Source: Butyrivibrio sp. UBA3740
Lineage (GTDB): Bacteria; Bacillota; Clostridia; Lachnospirales; Lachnospiraceae
Direction of reading: 5' to 3'
Length of the DNA: 64,000 bases
Assembly: GCA_002372465.1 (NCBI GenBank)
Contig: DFGW01000064.1
Coordinates: forward strand, 25,575 to 89,574
Position numbers and translations under genes: made by a program. Position 1 is the first letter of the stretch, and every line of letters starts with the position of its first letter. This document shows, one piece after another, positions 19,580 to 28,107 of this stretch. Under the pieces are notes generated by a model. That model was not told where the DNA came from and made no database searches. It was given only the letters and a program-made list of their open reading frames with translations.

Positions 19580-20514
19580 TGCATTATAAGGTCGTTGTTT
19601 TTGGAGTAAAAGACACATCGGAGAATATCATAGAGTTTATCCAGAACGAAATCTGCAAGGTTGATCTTGTTATCACCATTGCGCCCAAGGTTTTGGAGCA
19701 TAATCAGGTGTCAGGCTTTAAGGGGCTTAGCTTCCTCACAGATAAATATGGCATTCCGGTACATGAGGCTGACAGCTACTTCCTTAATGACGAGAAGACA
19801 AAAGCCTTTATGGCAGAGAACACCTTTGATATCGGAATCGTTATGGGATGGCAAAGGCTCATCCCCAAGGAGGTTTTGGACTGCTTTAAGGAGGGAATCT
19901 TTGGCTTCCACGGAAATGCCGGCTATCTTCCCTTTGGCAGAGGCAGATCTCCTCTTAACTGGTCCATGATCCTTGGAGATACAAGATTTAATCTTAACCT
20001 GTTTAAGTATGATGAGCATGCGGATAGTCCAAATGTCTTTTCCACTGAGATGTTCCAGATCAATGAGCATGATGATATCAGGACTGCCCAGTACAAGAAC
20101 ATGATCTGTTCAAAGAACCTGATCAAAAAGCTCCTTACTACTTACATAGAAAAGGGGCATGTTGAGATCCATACTGATTCAAAAGACTTTGATTCATGGT
20201 ACAATAAACGTACAGCGGCAGATGGCAAGATAGACTTTAAGGACAGGACAAGAAATATCTATAACCTCATCAGAGGTGTGGCTGCGCCTTTCCCGGGAGC
20301 CTTCTGCTATGCAGATACTGAGGATGATGAGCATAAAGTCACTGTATGGGAGGCTCATCCCTTTGACGAAATGATAGATTTCTCCGGCTATGCACCTGGA
20401 GAGATCGCAGATATTTTTGACGGAAAGCTTGTGGTCAGAACTGTGGACGGGTCACTCCTTATCGACAGATACGAGTGCGCATCTGAGCTGACCAAAGGAA
20501 TGGTACTTAAGTAA
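19579..20514 (+). CDS. Formyltransferase-family protein, probable sugar N-formyltransferase
   Basis: The 311-residue protein matches the methionyl-tRNA formyltransferase fold: an N-terminal Rossmann-like domain, GFHGNAGYLPFGRGRSPLNW near residue 110, and a C-terminal region with the W-E-A-H segment. In glycan loci such proteins formylate 4-amino sugars from N10-formyl-tetrahydrofolate. The catalytic histidine (H in FHGN) and aspartate (DEHADSPNV) can be placed. The asparagine two residues before the histidine in classic enzymes appears as glycine, so activity should not be assumed. It sits between two GT4 genes, with a one-base overlap upstream. Confidence 0.75.
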   Translation: MHYKVVVFGVKDTSENIIEFIQNEICKVDLVITIAPKVLEHNQVSGFKGLSFLTDKYGIPVHEADSYFLNDEKTKAFMAENTFDIGIVMGWQRLIPKEVLDCFKEGIFGFHGNAGYLPFGRGRSPLNWSMILGDTRFNLNLFKYDEHADSPNVFSTEMFQINEHDDIRTAQYKNMICSKNLIKKLLTTYIEKGHVEIHTDSKDFDSWYNKRTAADGKIDFKDRTRNIYNLIRGVAAPFPGAFCYADTEDDEHKVTVWEAHPFDEMIDFSGYAPGEIADIFDGKLVVRTVDGSLLIDRYECASELTKGMVLK

Positions 20515-20515
20515 T

Positions 20516-21628
20516 ATGGAAAGCATTGCATTTCACTTAAACTGTCTTGTAAAGGGCGGCGCTGAGAGGGTTGTATCTAACCTTGCCAACCAGTTTGCAA
20601 GTCAGGGCATAAAGGTCTATGTGGCCACCGAGTGGCAGGATGAGGACGAATTCGAACTTGACCCAAGAGTTACCAGAGTCCACGTGGGACTTAGACCCGA
20701 AGATGATAAGAAAAATCGTATAACCAAGTTTTTCCTCAGAATCAAATACCTTAAGGAATTTGTGAAGGAGTATCACCCCCAGGTGCTGGTTGCCTTTGCC
20801 CAGAGGGCCAACTACAGGGCGCTTATGGCAGCAGGGAACAGTGACGTTCCTGTGGTTGTATGCGTAAGGACAGATCCTGTGGGACACTATGATGCCTTCT
20901 CTGACAAGGTCCAGATAAAGTGGCTTTTTCCAAAGGCTGCAGGAGCGGTGTTCCAAACTACAGGTCAAAGGGAGTTTTTCAAGCCATATCTTCAGGATAA
21001 TTCCACTATCATTTTGAACCCGGTCAATCCTAAGTACTTCGGGCTTCCAAAGCCAAAGGAGAGGGAGAAGGTGGTAATGCACCATGCAAGGCTTGTTGAC
21101 TTCAAAAACCAGCCGCTTTTGTGCAACGCCTTTGTGGAGGTTCACAAGAAACACCCCGACTATGTTCTTAAGATCTTTGGTCCGGATTCCTTTGACGGAA
21201 CCAAAGACATACTGGACAAGATCATCGCTGATAACCACGCAGAGGACTATATCCTCCTCATGGGCGGATCGGATGAACTGGAAAAAGAGATACCCAAGGG
21301 CGCTGTTTATGCCTTTACTTCCGACTGGGAGGGACTTCCCAATTCCCTTTTGGAAGCCATGGCGATGGGGATGCCCATCGTGGCAACCGACTGCCCCTGT
21401 GGCGGTCCAAGGACTGTCATGACAGATGGCAAGAACGGACTTCTGATCCCTATTAAGGATAAGGATGCCTTGGTTTCGGGGCTTAATAAGCTCATTGAAA
21501 ATCCGGAGTTTGCGGAAAGACTTGGAGAAGAAGCTGCCAAAATAGAAGAGATTACCAACGCCCAGGCAATTTTTGTACAGTGGAGAGATTATCTTGATAA
21601 GGTAAGTGCTGACTTTAAGAGAAAGTGA
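20516..21628 (+). CDS. GT4 glycosyltransferase
   Basis: A 370-residue GT-B enzyme. The N-terminus reads FHLNCLVKGGAERVVSNLAN and the donor site FTSDWEGLPNSLLEAMAMG is near residue 263, followed by CPCGGPRTVM. The K-G-G-A-E-R-V and C-P-C-G-G-P motifs are shared with the protein at 25022, so the two are close paralogues within the locus. The start codon lies one base after the formyltransferase stop. Donor and acceptor are unknown. Confidence 0.85.
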   Translation: MESIAFHLNCLVKGGAERVVSNLANQFASQGIKVYVATEWQDEDEFELDPRVTRVHVGLRPEDDKKNRITKFFLRIKYLKEFVKEYHPQVLVAFAQRANYRALMAAGNSDVPVVVCVRTDPVGHYDAFSDKVQIKWLFPKAAGAVFQTTGQREFFKPYLQDNSTIILNPVNPKYFGLPKPKEREKVVMHHARLVDFKNQPLLCNAFVEVHKKHPDYVLKIFGPDSFDGTKDILDKIIADNHAEDYILLMGGSDELEKEIPKGAVYAFTSDWEGLPNSLLEAMAMGMPIVATDCPCGGPRTVMTDGKNGLLIPIKDKDALVSGLNKLIENPEFAERLGEEAAKIEEITNAQAIFVQWRDYLDKVSADFKRK

Positions 21629-21641
21629 CAAGGAGGATCCT

Positions 21642-22403
21642 ATGTTTTCATTTGATGATTACAGGCAGATCATAAAGCTCATTAAAGAGACAGGTAAATA
21701 TGCCACCTATGAGGAGGCTAAGAATAAGGATGAGTTCATTATCATGCGCCATGATGTGGAGTACTCTGTAGAGAGGGCTTATGCTCTTTCAAAGGTTGAG
21801 GAGAGCATGGACTTCAGGTCCACATTCTTTTTCCAGTGGACCAACAACTCCTACAATATCCTTTCAAGAAAGAACAGGGACATCCTTACGGATATGCATG
21901 AGAGAGGACAGGAGATCGGTCTTCACTTTGCCCTTAACGGCATGACAGATATGAGGATGATCCGTGACAGGATCAAGCAGGAAATCGATATGCTCAGCAA
22001 TATGCTGGGATTTGAGATCACCTCTTTTTCCATCCACAGACCATCTCCCAGTGTACTGGCTGAGAACATCAAGTTAAATGGCATCTTAAATGCCTATCAG
22101 GACGAGTTCTTTTCTTTTGACCCAAAGGCTACTCCCGAGTCAAAGCTCGAGGTTAAGTACATGTCAGATGCCAACCACATCTGGAGATATGGCTATCCTG
22201 ATGAGGAAACCCTAAACAGCCACGACAAGATCCAGATCCTGACCCATCCATTCGCTTGGACCAAGAAGGGGTATGACAATCTGGAGAACTACAAGACCCT
22301 TGTAAATGAGAAATATGTGGAGCTTATCGACTCCATTGACAATGAATGTAAAGATTTCGGACCCCTTAGGGACAACTTTGAGAAACTCCCTATTGAGATC
22401 TGA
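21642..22403 (+). CDS. Polysaccharide deacetylase-like protein (NodB-fold)
   Basis: ATG 21642 is preceded by AAGGAGGA at 21630-21637 and gives 253 residues; the frame extends further upstream into the previous gene but lacks a better start. The fold is suggested by IIMRHDVEYSVERA (metal aspartate motif), TFFFQWTNN, GLHFALNG (histidine motif) and FSIHRPSPSVL. No signal peptide is visible, so a cytoplasmic role is likely. It is the second deacetylase-like gene in the locus (the other is at 16170). The usual second aspartate of R-H-D-V-D is glutamate here. Confidence 0.7.
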   Translation: MFSFDDYRQIIKLIKETGKYATYEEAKNKDEFIIMRHDVEYSVERAYALSKVEESMDFRSTFFFQWTNNSYNILSRKNRDILTDMHERGQEIGLHFALNGMTDMRMIRDRIKQEIDMLSNMLGFEITSFSIHRPSPSVLAENIKLNGILNAYQDEFFSFDPKATPESKLEVKYMSDANHIWRYGYPDEETLNSHDKIQILTHPFAWTKKGYDNLENYKTLVNEKYVELIDSIDNECKDFGPLRDNFEKLPIEI

Positions 22404-22438
22404 TACTTTTATAGATTAGTGAAGGTGCCTGATAATTC

Positions 22439-24382
22439 ATGTGCGGAATTTGTGGATACGTATCAAAAAAGAGAATAACGAATGAAGAGCTTCGCATTAT
22501 GAATGATACCATGTATCATAGAGGCCCTGACGACAGCGGTGTTGAGATCTTTGAAGGCACTGATGATTACTGCATCGGTCTTGCCCAGAGAAGACTCGCA
22601 ATCCTGGACCTTTCACCCCTTGGACACCAGCCCATGCACTCGGAAAACGGCAGGATATCCATGGTGTTTAACGGGGAGATATACAACTTCCTGGAGCTTA
22701 AGGAGGAACTGTCAGACTATCCCTTTAAGTCCACCTGTGACACAGAGGTCATCATTGCTGCTTACCTTAAATGGGGCATTGATATGGTAGACCACATCCA
22801 TGGAATGTTTGCCATTGCCCTCTATGACAGACAGAGCGAGGATGTGTTCCTTATCCGCGACAGGATTGGCAAGAAGCCGCTTTTTTACTGGATTGATGGT
22901 GGCAATATCGTTTTTGCCTCAGAGCTTAAGCCTATCTTAAAGTGCCCGGGATTTAAGCCCCGGATCAGGCGCCAGCTCATTCCAAGATACCTGTATCAGC
23001 AGTATATATCTGCTCCGGAATCCATATTTACTGACGTTTACAAGCTTGAAGCAGGAAGCGTATTGCAATTCCACAAGGGCCAAGTGAAAAAGTGGAAGTA
23101 CTGGAACATCAGGGATGTCTATGCAAAGATGAGTCAGGACCCTGTCAGAAGCTACGAGGAGGCCAAGGAAGGGCTTAAGACCCGCCTTAAGAATTCCGTA
23201 GTATCCAGGATGATTGCCGATGTTCCGCTGGGAACCTTTTTATCCGGAGGCTATGATTCATCACTGGTGACAGCCATAGCCCAGGAATTTTCCGACAAAC
23301 CTATCAAGACCTTCTGCATCGGTTTTGATGTCAAGGAATACAACGAAGCCAAGTATGCCAAGGAGATAGCACAGTACCTTGGCACCGACCACACAGAGCT
23401 CTACATCTCAGAAAAAGAGATGTTTGACCTGGTCAGCAGCATTCCACAGTACTACGACGAGCCCTTTGCGGATAACTCAGAGATTCCGTCAATGCTGGTA
23501 AGTAAGCTTGCCAAGAAAGACGTGACTGTTGCTCTTTCCGGTGACGGTGGAGACGAGTTCTTTTGCGGATACAACGTGTATGACAACGTGGGTCAGGCCC
23601 AGAAGCTGGAGATTCCCGGGGCAATAGTAAATGCCATCGGACAGATCCCTGTGGGAGGGGGCAAGCTTCTTGATAAGATGCCCTTCAGGGTTAAGGTGGT
23701 GGCATCCAACAGAGATCCGGAGACCAAGACACAGCTGGTTTCTGAAGGGTATGTTAAAGCAGCCCATGCCTTTATAACCGGAAAAGAGGCTTTGGATGTT
23801 CCGGTAAATGCACCGGAGTATCTTGGAACTGACTTTAATCTGTCTGTGAATGAAGCACCGGTTCTTTACCCCTTTGAGAGTATCTACGGCGTGGACAATT
23901 TCCAGGTAAGAAGGATGCTTCTTGATATGGACACCTATCTTCCCGAGGATATACTGGTGAAGATGGACAGGGCATCCATGAAGTATTCTCTGGAGAACAG
24001 ATGCCCCATCATGGATACGGAGGTAATGGAGTACTCCTTCAGGATCCCTCACAGATTCAAGTACTTTAAGGGTGATAAGAAACACATCCTTAAGGATATC
24101 GCATATGACTATATTCCAAGGGAGCTTTTGGAGCGGCCAAAGACCGGCTTTGGAGTTCCCATGGATCAGTGGCTGAGGGGCCCGTTAAAGGAAGCGCTTC
24201 TTGACTACAGCAGCACTTCATTCCTTACAAAACAGGGCATATTTGATGCGGACTATGTATCAAAGTTCATAAATAACTATATTGTAAAGGGTGATGGAGG
24301 ACCGGCAACAGGCGCCAATTTCAGTAAGATTGCCTGGTCGTTCTACATCTTCCAGCAGTGGTACAACTACTACATTCAGTAA
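22439..24382 (+). CDS. AsnB-type glutamine-dependent amidotransferase 1
   Basis: The protein has 647 residues in two domains. The Ntn glutaminase domain begins with Met-Cys-Gly-Ile, so Cys2 is the nucleophile after Met removal, and includes MYHRGPDD. The synthetase domain has the PP-loop SGGYDS at residues 269-274 and LSGDGGDE later. Asparagine synthetase homologues in surface-glycan loci (WbpS, WbtH) amidate uronic acids to uronamides. The UDP-HexNAc dehydrogenase/epimerase pair at 13876-16166 could supply that substrate. Free asparagine synthesis remains possible. Confidence 0.85.
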   Translation: MCGICGYVSKKRITNEELRIMNDTMYHRGPDDSGVEIFEGTDDYCIGLAQRRLAILDLSPLGHQPMHSENGRISMVFNGEIYNFLELKEELSDYPFKSTCDTEVIIAAYLKWGIDMVDHIHGMFAIALYDRQSEDVFLIRDRIGKKPLFYWIDGGNIVFASELKPILKCPGFKPRIRRQLIPRYLYQQYISAPESIFTDVYKLEAGSVLQFHKGQVKKWKYWNIRDVYAKMSQDPVRSYEEAKEGLKTRLKNSVVSRMIADVPLGTFLSGGYDSSLVTAIAQEFSDKPIKTFCIGFDVKEYNEAKYAKEIAQYLGTDHTELYISEKEMFDLVSSIPQYYDEPFADNSEIPSMLVSKLAKKDVTVALSGDGGDEFFCGYNVYDNVGQAQKLEIPGAIVNAIGQIPVGGGKLLDKMPFRVKVVASNRDPETKTQLVSEGYVKAAHAFITGKEALDVPVNAPEYLGTDFNLSVNEAPVLYPFESIYGVDNFQVRRMLLDMDTYLPEDILVKMDRASMKYSLENRCPIMDTEVMEYSFRIPHRFKYFKGDKKHILKDIAYDYIPRELLERPKTGFGVPMDQWLRGPLKEALLDYSSTSFLTKQGIFDADYVSKFINNYIVKGDGGPATGANFSKIAWSFYIFQQWYNYYIQ

Positions 24383-24397
24383 TAAGGAGATTTAAGC

Positions 24398-24643
24398 ATG
24401 ACAAGAGAAGAAGTATTTGAAAAGATGAACGAAGTATTCAGGGATGTTTTCGAGGATGACGACATTACTGTTACTGATACAACAACAGCTGCAGATATCG
24501 AGGACTGGGACTCTCTTGAGCACATCAACCTGGTAAATGCCATGGAGCAGGAATTTGGCATCAAATTCAATATGGGACAGATCGTTTCCATGAAGAATGT
24601 GGGCGAGATGGCAGACATCATCATGAGCCTTCTTAAAAACTGA
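24398..24643 (+). CDS. Acyl carrier protein
   Basis: This 81-residue acidic protein has the four-helix acyl carrier layout. The phosphopantetheine-attachment serine is S39 in IEDWDSLEHINL. An AAGGAG ribosome site lies at 24383-24388. It is not next to fatty acid synthesis genes; instead it lies between an AsnB-type gene and a VOC-fold gene, with an FkbH-like gene further on. A dedicated carrier for a small acyl group attached to the glycan is therefore likely. No phosphopantetheinyl transferase gene is seen in the window. Confidence 0.88.
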   Translation: MTREEVFEKMNEVFRDVFEDDDITVTDTTTAADIEDWDSLEHINLVNAMEQEFGIKFNMGQIVSMKNVGEMADIIMSLLKN

Positions 24644-24651
24644 GGAATGCC

Positions 24652-25041
24652 ATGAAGATACATCACGTTGGATATCTTGCAAAGAACATTGCAAAGACAG
24701 AAAAGAAGTTTTTTGAACTGGGTTATGAGGTTGAGAGCCCTACTTCTTATGATGAGATAAGACAGATAAACATAGAGTTTTTAGTGAACGGTGACTACAG
24801 GGTAGAGCTTATCCAGCCCATGAATGAGCAGTCACCCATGTATCCGCTTTTAAAGAGATTTAAGAATTCACCTTATCATTTCTGCTATGAGGTGGAGAAC
24901 CTTGAGGCGGCGGTGGAGGAGCTTTCGGGGAAAGGATACACTGTGATCCAGGAACCTGAGATCGCACCCTGCATCGAAGGCAGGAAGGTTTGCTTTTTGA
25001 ATAATATCAGTATGGGGATAATTGAACTTGTTGAAATCTGA
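24652..25041 (+). CDS. VOC-superfamily protein (glyoxalase/methylmalonyl-CoA epimerase-like)
   Basis: The 129-residue protein has two beta-alpha-beta-beta-beta units. Probable metal ligands are H4 or H5 (MKIHHVGYL), E in YRVELIQP, H in PYHFCYEVENL and E in GIIELVEI, the arrangement found in glyoxalase I and methylmalonyl-CoA epimerase. It begins nine bases after the ACP stop. An acyl-ACP epimerase or isomerase role would fit the context but is only inferred. The gene's end overlaps the earliest possible start of the next gene by 20 bases. Confidence 0.75.
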   Translation: MKIHHVGYLAKNIAKTEKKFFELGYEVESPTSYDEIRQINIEFLVNGDYRVELIQPMNEQSPMYPLLKRFKNSPYHFCYEVENLEAAVEELSGKGYTVIQEPEIAPCIEGRKVCFLNNISMGIIELVEI

Positions 25042-26242
25042 TAATGGAGATAAAAAACATATAGCCATGTATATCGGATCCCTGCAAAAGGGCGGCGCTG
25101 AGAGGGTTATGGTGAATCTCGCCGAGTATTTTTTTGAGCAGGGCTATCAGATTACCCTTGTGACCACCTATCTGGCTAAGGAGGAGTATGAGGTTAAGCA
25201 TGCAGCCTGGATGAGAGTTCCAGCCGGGGCACCTGATGCTGTTTTAGTGTCAGATACTGAGGAGAACCCTGTATGGGTTAATCCCGAGGGTGGCGAGAAG
25301 GACGGAATAAAAAGAGTATTCTCAGCTCTTTTAAAGAGCGAGCAAAAGGGAAGGGCCTACAACCTTAAGGCCAGAAGTGAGAAGCTTCGCGATATCTGGC
25401 GAGAGCTTAAGCCTGACCTGGTTCTTAGCTTTATCGGCAAGAACAACATCATGGCGCTTTCCACAGCAACAAGAGAGGGCATAAAGGTCGTGGTTTCTGT
25501 AAGGGCCGACCCCGATATGGAATACGACACACTGGCGCTAAAAACCGGGATGCTCTCAACCTTTGGAAAGGCTTCAGGAATCGTTGTCCAGTCCACGGGA
25601 GCGCTTAAGTGGTTCCCGGGATTTTTGCAGAAGAAGTGCACCATACTTCCTAACTCCGTAAATCCTTCCTTTATCAGGAAAAGATATATCGGAGAGAAGG
25701 AAAAGCGCATCATAATGGTTGGAAGGCTTGACGAGAACAAGAATCAGGCCATGGTAATGGAAGCCTTTAAGGAAGCCACCAAAGACAAGTATCAGGACTT
25801 TTCGCTGGTGCTTTACGGAGACGGGCCTGACAGGCTTAAGCTCCAGAGAAAGGCGGAGACTCTGGGAATCGCCTCAAGAGTAGAGTTTAAGGGAATGGTG
25901 AAGCATGTAGCCGAACATGTGGAGAAATCCTACATGTTTATCCTGGCTTCTTCCCAGGAAGGAATGCCAAACTCCCTTATTGAGGCCATGAGTCTTGGTG
26001 TTGCCTGCATATCAACGGACTGTCCTTGCGGCGGACCGGCAGATCTTATCGTGGATGGCATAAACGGACTTTTGGTTCCGGTTAAGGACACCAGGGCTAT
26101 GACAGAAGCCATAAGGAAACTCCTGGATAACAGGACTCTTGCAGACAACCTTGGGGCAGCAGCCTCCAAGATTCAGAGCAAGATAGCTCCGGATGTAGTC
26201 AATCAGATGTGGAGAGATTACCTGGACGATATTATGAGATGA
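25022..26242 (+). CDS. GT4 glycosyltransferase
   Basis: Up to 406 residues, GT-B fold. The acceptor loop is IGSLQKGGAERVMVNLAEYF and the donor site is LASSQEGMPNSLIEAMSLG, followed by CPCGGPADLI, as in the paralogue at 20516. The start is uncertain. TTG 25022 has GGGG at 25014-25017 upstream and overlaps the VOC gene; the first ATG in frame is 25067, which removes 15 residues but leaves the core intact. A charged insertion around residues 60-120 is absent from the paralogue. Confidence 0.83.
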   Translation: MNLLKSDNGDKKHIAMYIGSLQKGGAERVMVNLAEYFFEQGYQITLVTTYLAKEEYEVKHAAWMRVPAGAPDAVLVSDTEENPVWVNPEGGEKDGIKRVFSALLKSEQKGRAYNLKARSEKLRDIWRELKPDLVLSFIGKNNIMALSTATREGIKVVVSVRADPDMEYDTLALKTGMLSTFGKASGIVVQSTGALKWFPGFLQKKCTILPNSVNPSFIRKRYIGEKEKRIIMVGRLDENKNQAMVMEAFKEATKDKYQDFSLVLYGDGPDRLKLQRKAETLGIASRVEFKGMVKHVAEHVEKSYMFILASSQEGMPNSLIEAMSLGVACISTDCPCGGPADLIVDGINGLLVPVKDTRAMTEAIRKLLDNRTLADNLGAAASKIQSKIAPDVVNQMWRDYLDDIMR

Positions 26243-26244
26243 GA

Positions 26245-26270
26245 GCCCGAAGCACTTTTTGGCTTAGGGC
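26245..26270 (+). terminator. Weak imperfect hairpin between GT4 and FkbH-like genes
   Basis: GCCC-G-AAGC (26245-26253) can pair with GCTT-A-GGGC (26262-26270), leaving one G/A mismatch and a loop with five T. No T-run follows, so it is not a full intrinsic terminator. It may partly limit read-through or have no role. Confidence 0.25.
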
Positions 26271-26287
26271 GTGAGAGGGTGAAGCGG

Positions 26288-28090
26288 ATGAAAGAGCTTG
26301 AATATCCTTTTGACAGCAGTTACATAATGAAAAAATCAAAGGGCCTGAAGAAGGCTCTTTTAGCTGATGGGAGTGATCGCATCCACAAGAAAATCGCAGT
26401 TCTTGGCGGATCGACAACTCACGACATCATAAAGGTTCTTGAGCTGTTTCTTTTAAACTATGGCATTGAGCCTGAGTTCTATGAATCAGAGTACGGTCAG
26501 TACTGGCAGGATGCCATGTTTCCGGGAGAGGAGCTTAAGGGCTTTAATCCGGATGTGATCTTCATCCATACCAGCAACAGGAACATTCCTGACTATCCTG
26601 TAATGGGCGATGATTCGGATGCAGTGGACAATAAGCTTAGCAAGGTCTACAACCACTTTGAGACCATGTGGAAGAAGCTTAAGGAAACCTACCACTGTCC
26701 CATTATCCAGAACAATTTTGAAGCGCCGTTTTTCAGGCTCCTTGGTAACAGGGACGGAGTGGATGTTCATGGAAGGCTTTCCTTTATCAACAGGCTCAAT
26801 GAGAAGTTTGCTGAGTATGCAAGAATATCGGAAAGCGCAGGAGACAGCTTTTTTATCAATGATATAAACTATCTCTCGGCCTGCTACGGCCTGGATAAAT
26901 GGTCAGATACACTGGCCTGGCATATGTACAAGTATGCCATGTGTATTCCTGCCATTCCCTATGTGAGCTTTTCTGTGGCCAACATCGTTAAGTCCATTTA
27001 CGGCAAGAACAAGAAGGGACTGGTGCTGGATCTTGATAATACCCTCTGGGGCGGAATTGTCGGTGATGACGGCGTGGATGGCATCGAGATAGGTCAGGAG
27101 ACCAATCTTGGTCAGGTATATCTTGAGTTCCAGAACTATGTGAAGATGCAAAAAGACATCGGTGTGATCCTTGCGGTGGATTCCAAGAACGAAAAAGAGA
27201 ATGCACTGGCTGGGCTACAACATCCGGACGGGGCTCTTAGTCCCGATGATTTTGTATCCATAAAGGCCAACTGGGAGCCAAAGAGTGAGAACTTCAAGGC
27301 AATCGCCAGGGAACTGACTCTTCTTCCCGAGTCTCTGGTATTTGTGGATGACAACCCTGCCGAGAGGGAGATTGTAACAGCGCAGATTCCGGGAGTTTAT
27401 GCACCTGTCATGGACAGCCCGGAGAACTATATTAGAAATATTGACCATTCAGGCTTCTTTGAGGTTACCTCCATATCTGAGGATGACAAGAAGAGGAACG
27501 AGATGTACAGGGCCAATAAGCAGAGGCTTGAGCTGGAGGAGAGCTTTGCGGACTACTCAGAGTACCTTAGGTCTCTTGAGATGGAAGCTGAGATAAGACC
27601 CTTTGAGAAGATGTACATGCCAAGGATTTCCCAGCTCACCAATAAGAGCAACCAGTTCAACCTGACCACAAAGAGATATTCCCAGGATGACATTGAGGCA
27701 GCAGCTGCCGATAATGACAACATCACTCTTTACGGAAGGCTAAAAGACAAGTTTGGCGACAACGGAATAGTATCCCTGGCTATTGGGAACATTCGTGGAG
27801 AAGGAAAGGATGAGCTCCATATAGTATTGTGGCTAATGAGCTGCAGAGTCCTTAAGCGTGACATGGAATTTGCCATGATGGATGAGATGGTAAAAAGAGC
27901 TAAGGAGCGCGGCATTAAAACCATCTACGGCTACTACTACCCAACAGCCAAGAACAAGATGGTAAAGGACTTCTATCTCCTTCAGGGCTTTGATAAAGAG
28001 CATGAGGATGCGGAGGGCAACATTACTTTCAAGCTTGATGTAAGTGGGAAATATGACAACAAAAACCATGTGATTAATGTGTTATCATAA
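26288..28090 (+). CDS. FkbH-like HAD-IIIC protein with C-terminal GNAT-like domain
   Basis: From ATG 26288 (GAGGG at 26274-26278; GTG 26279 is an alternative) the protein has 600 residues. The N-terminal 230 residues are SGNH-like. The HAD motif is D248-L-D250-N-T252 in VLDLDNTLWGG, and the last 180 residues are acetyltransferase-like. This is the FkbH layout. Characterised FkbH enzymes take glycerate from 1,3-bisphosphoglycerate and load it onto an acyl carrier protein. The ACP at 24398 would be the natural partner. It lies directly before the second AsnB-type gene. Confidence 0.83.
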   Translation: MKELEYPFDSSYIMKKSKGLKKALLADGSDRIHKKIAVLGGSTTHDIIKVLELFLLNYGIEPEFYESEYGQYWQDAMFPGEELKGFNPDVIFIHTSNRNIPDYPVMGDDSDAVDNKLSKVYNHFETMWKKLKETYHCPIIQNNFEAPFFRLLGNRDGVDVHGRLSFINRLNEKFAEYARISESAGDSFFINDINYLSACYGLDKWSDTLAWHMYKYAMCIPAIPYVSFSVANIVKSIYGKNKKGLVLDLDNTLWGGIVGDDGVDGIEIGQETNLGQVYLEFQNYVKMQKDIGVILAVDSKNEKENALAGLQHPDGALSPDDFVSIKANWEPKSENFKAIARELTLLPESLVFVDDNPAEREIVTAQIPGVYAPVMDSPENYIRNIDHSGFFEVTSISEDDKKRNEMYRANKQRLELEESFADYSEYLRSLEMEAEIRPFEKMYMPRISQLTNKSNQFNLTTKRYSQDDIEAAAADNDNITLYGRLKDKFGDNGIVSLAIGNIRGEGKDELHIVLWLMSCRVLKRDMEFAMMDEMVKRAKERGIKTIYGYYYPTAKNKMVKDFYLLQGFDKEHEDAEGNITFKLDVSGKYDNKNHVINVLS

Positions 28091-28107
28091 GAGCAGAGGA
28101 TACTAGT

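Noticed and set aside
20537-21631. A 364-codon open frame on the minus strand
   Set aside because: It lies opposite a clear GT4 gene in a strand where no other gene occurs. Its protein has no recognisable family and arises from the codon bias of the + strand gene.
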